A stretch of DNA of 64,000 nucleotides from Thiodiazotropha sp040506275 (GTDB lineage: Bacteria; Pseudomonadota; Gammaproteobacteria; Chromatiales; Chromatiaceae): contig JBEVXD010000005.1 of NCBI GenBank assembly GCA_040506275.1, positions 186,001-250,000 on the forward strand, given 5' to 3'. The notes under the pieces are model-generated. The model was not told the DNA's origin. It made no database searches and saw only the letters and a list, made by a program, of their open reading frames with translations. Positions 63,704-64,000 of the stretch are shown here, piece by piece. Position numbers and translations under genes: made by a program. Numbering within the stretch: position 1 is the stretch's first letter; every line of letters begins with the position of its first letter.

Positions 63704-64000
63704 ATGAGAATCAGAAATAAAAAAAGCTTTGTCGTTGTAGGACCGGAAGGTAAGGCACCTAAGTCCATATGGTCTAAATTGACCCATGTGATCTACCTCC
63801 TGTTTCTTGCTTTGCTAGCCACCTATCTAATCTATTTCGTGTTTTACCGCTTTACTGCATTCGAATTGCAAGGTCAGGTAAGTGTCGAAAGGGTTAAAAT
63901 CAGTGCTTTACAAGGTGGGCGCATCAAGGTGTTGGAAGTCGAAGCTGGTGAGCATGTTAAGGCCGGAGATCAGATTGTCATTCTGGAAACCAACGAAAAA
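63704..64000 (+). CDS. HlyD-family membrane fusion protein, partial (cut by window end)
   Basis: Ninety-nine codons to the window edge. Short cytoplasmic lead, a membrane helix (about 30-50, VIYLLFLALLATYLIYFVFY), then the start of a biotinyl-lipoyl-like domain (ALQGGRIKVLEVEAGEHVKA, GDQIVILETNEK), the classic HlyD/membrane-fusion sequence. It begins right after the stop of the TolC-like gene, so the two form an operon in which this periplasmic adaptor would connect an inner-membrane pump or synthase with the outer-membrane partner. Confidence 0.9.
   Translation, partial: MRIRNKKSFVVVGPEGKAPKSIWSKLTHVIYLLFLALLATYLIYFVFYRFTAFELQGQVSVERVKISALQGGRIKVLEVEAGEHVKAGDQIVILETNEK

Overview
The window reads as chromosome of a free-living or symbiotic gammaproteobacterium, most likely an autotrophic sulfur-oxidiser type related to Chromatiales. 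The grounds are a class I phosphoribulokinase, the gammaproteobacterial gene orders rsmI/lpoA-yraN-diaA-dolP and hisBHAFIE-tatABC, a typical BipA, and GacA-type boxes in front of small RNAs. Base composition by eye is near 50% G+C and even throughout. I see no prophage, transposase, CRISPR array, rRNA or tRNA. Species and lineage are inference only.

Layout. 0.1-4.6 kb: phosphoribulokinase and two tandem NhaD Na+/H+ antiporters. 5-9 kb: a sugar-phosphate transferase for exopolysaccharide among small orphan genes, one of them a rhodanese-like protein without its cysteine. 9.1-15.7 kb: a likely cAMP module (FecR-TPR-beta-barrel protein, CHASE2 adenylate cyclase and a divergent Crp/Fnr regulator). 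16-24.6 kb: a peptide transporter, a GlcD-type oxidase, and the envelope set dolP, diaA, yraN, lpoA with rsmI divergent. 24.9-27.7 kb: Hsp20 behind a sigma-32-like promoter, and YgiQ. 28-35.7 kb: a seven-gene MoxR/Bat operon whose TPR protein carries a 34-unit hexanucleotide (Glu-Gln) repeat.

36.4-39.4 kb: bipA, then a 1.1 kb stretch without protein genes holding three tandem copies of a roughly 120-nt small RNA on the minus strand. Each copy has 5 or 6 GGA motifs, a terminator hairpin with GGA in its loop, and an upstream palindrome matching the GacA/UvrY/LetA box (TGTAAG-N6-CTTACA), placed exactly 69 bases from the predicted -10 in all three. I read these as CsrA/RsmA-sequestering RNAs; they are the strongest finding here. 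39.4-47.4 kb: pip-dtd, a secreted metallo-beta-lactamase-fold protein, the histidine operon and tatABC, with a FimV-like tail on TatC.

47.4-64 kb is regulatory and envelope-related: a LysR regulator next to a domain-poor sigma-54 activator, an SH3 envelope protein, a TonB receptor/YfiR/hybrid kinase trio, an MFS-LysR pair, a DUF3754 protein, a rhodanese, and a TolC-like protein fused to a possible TIM-barrel domain, followed by an HlyD-type gene cut by the window edge. Two large intergenic elements (1219-1447 and 24629-24911) share the same nested inverted-repeat, three-way-junction layout and look like one repeat family. A short hairpin with constant loop GGTGCCGGG occurs three times between genes.
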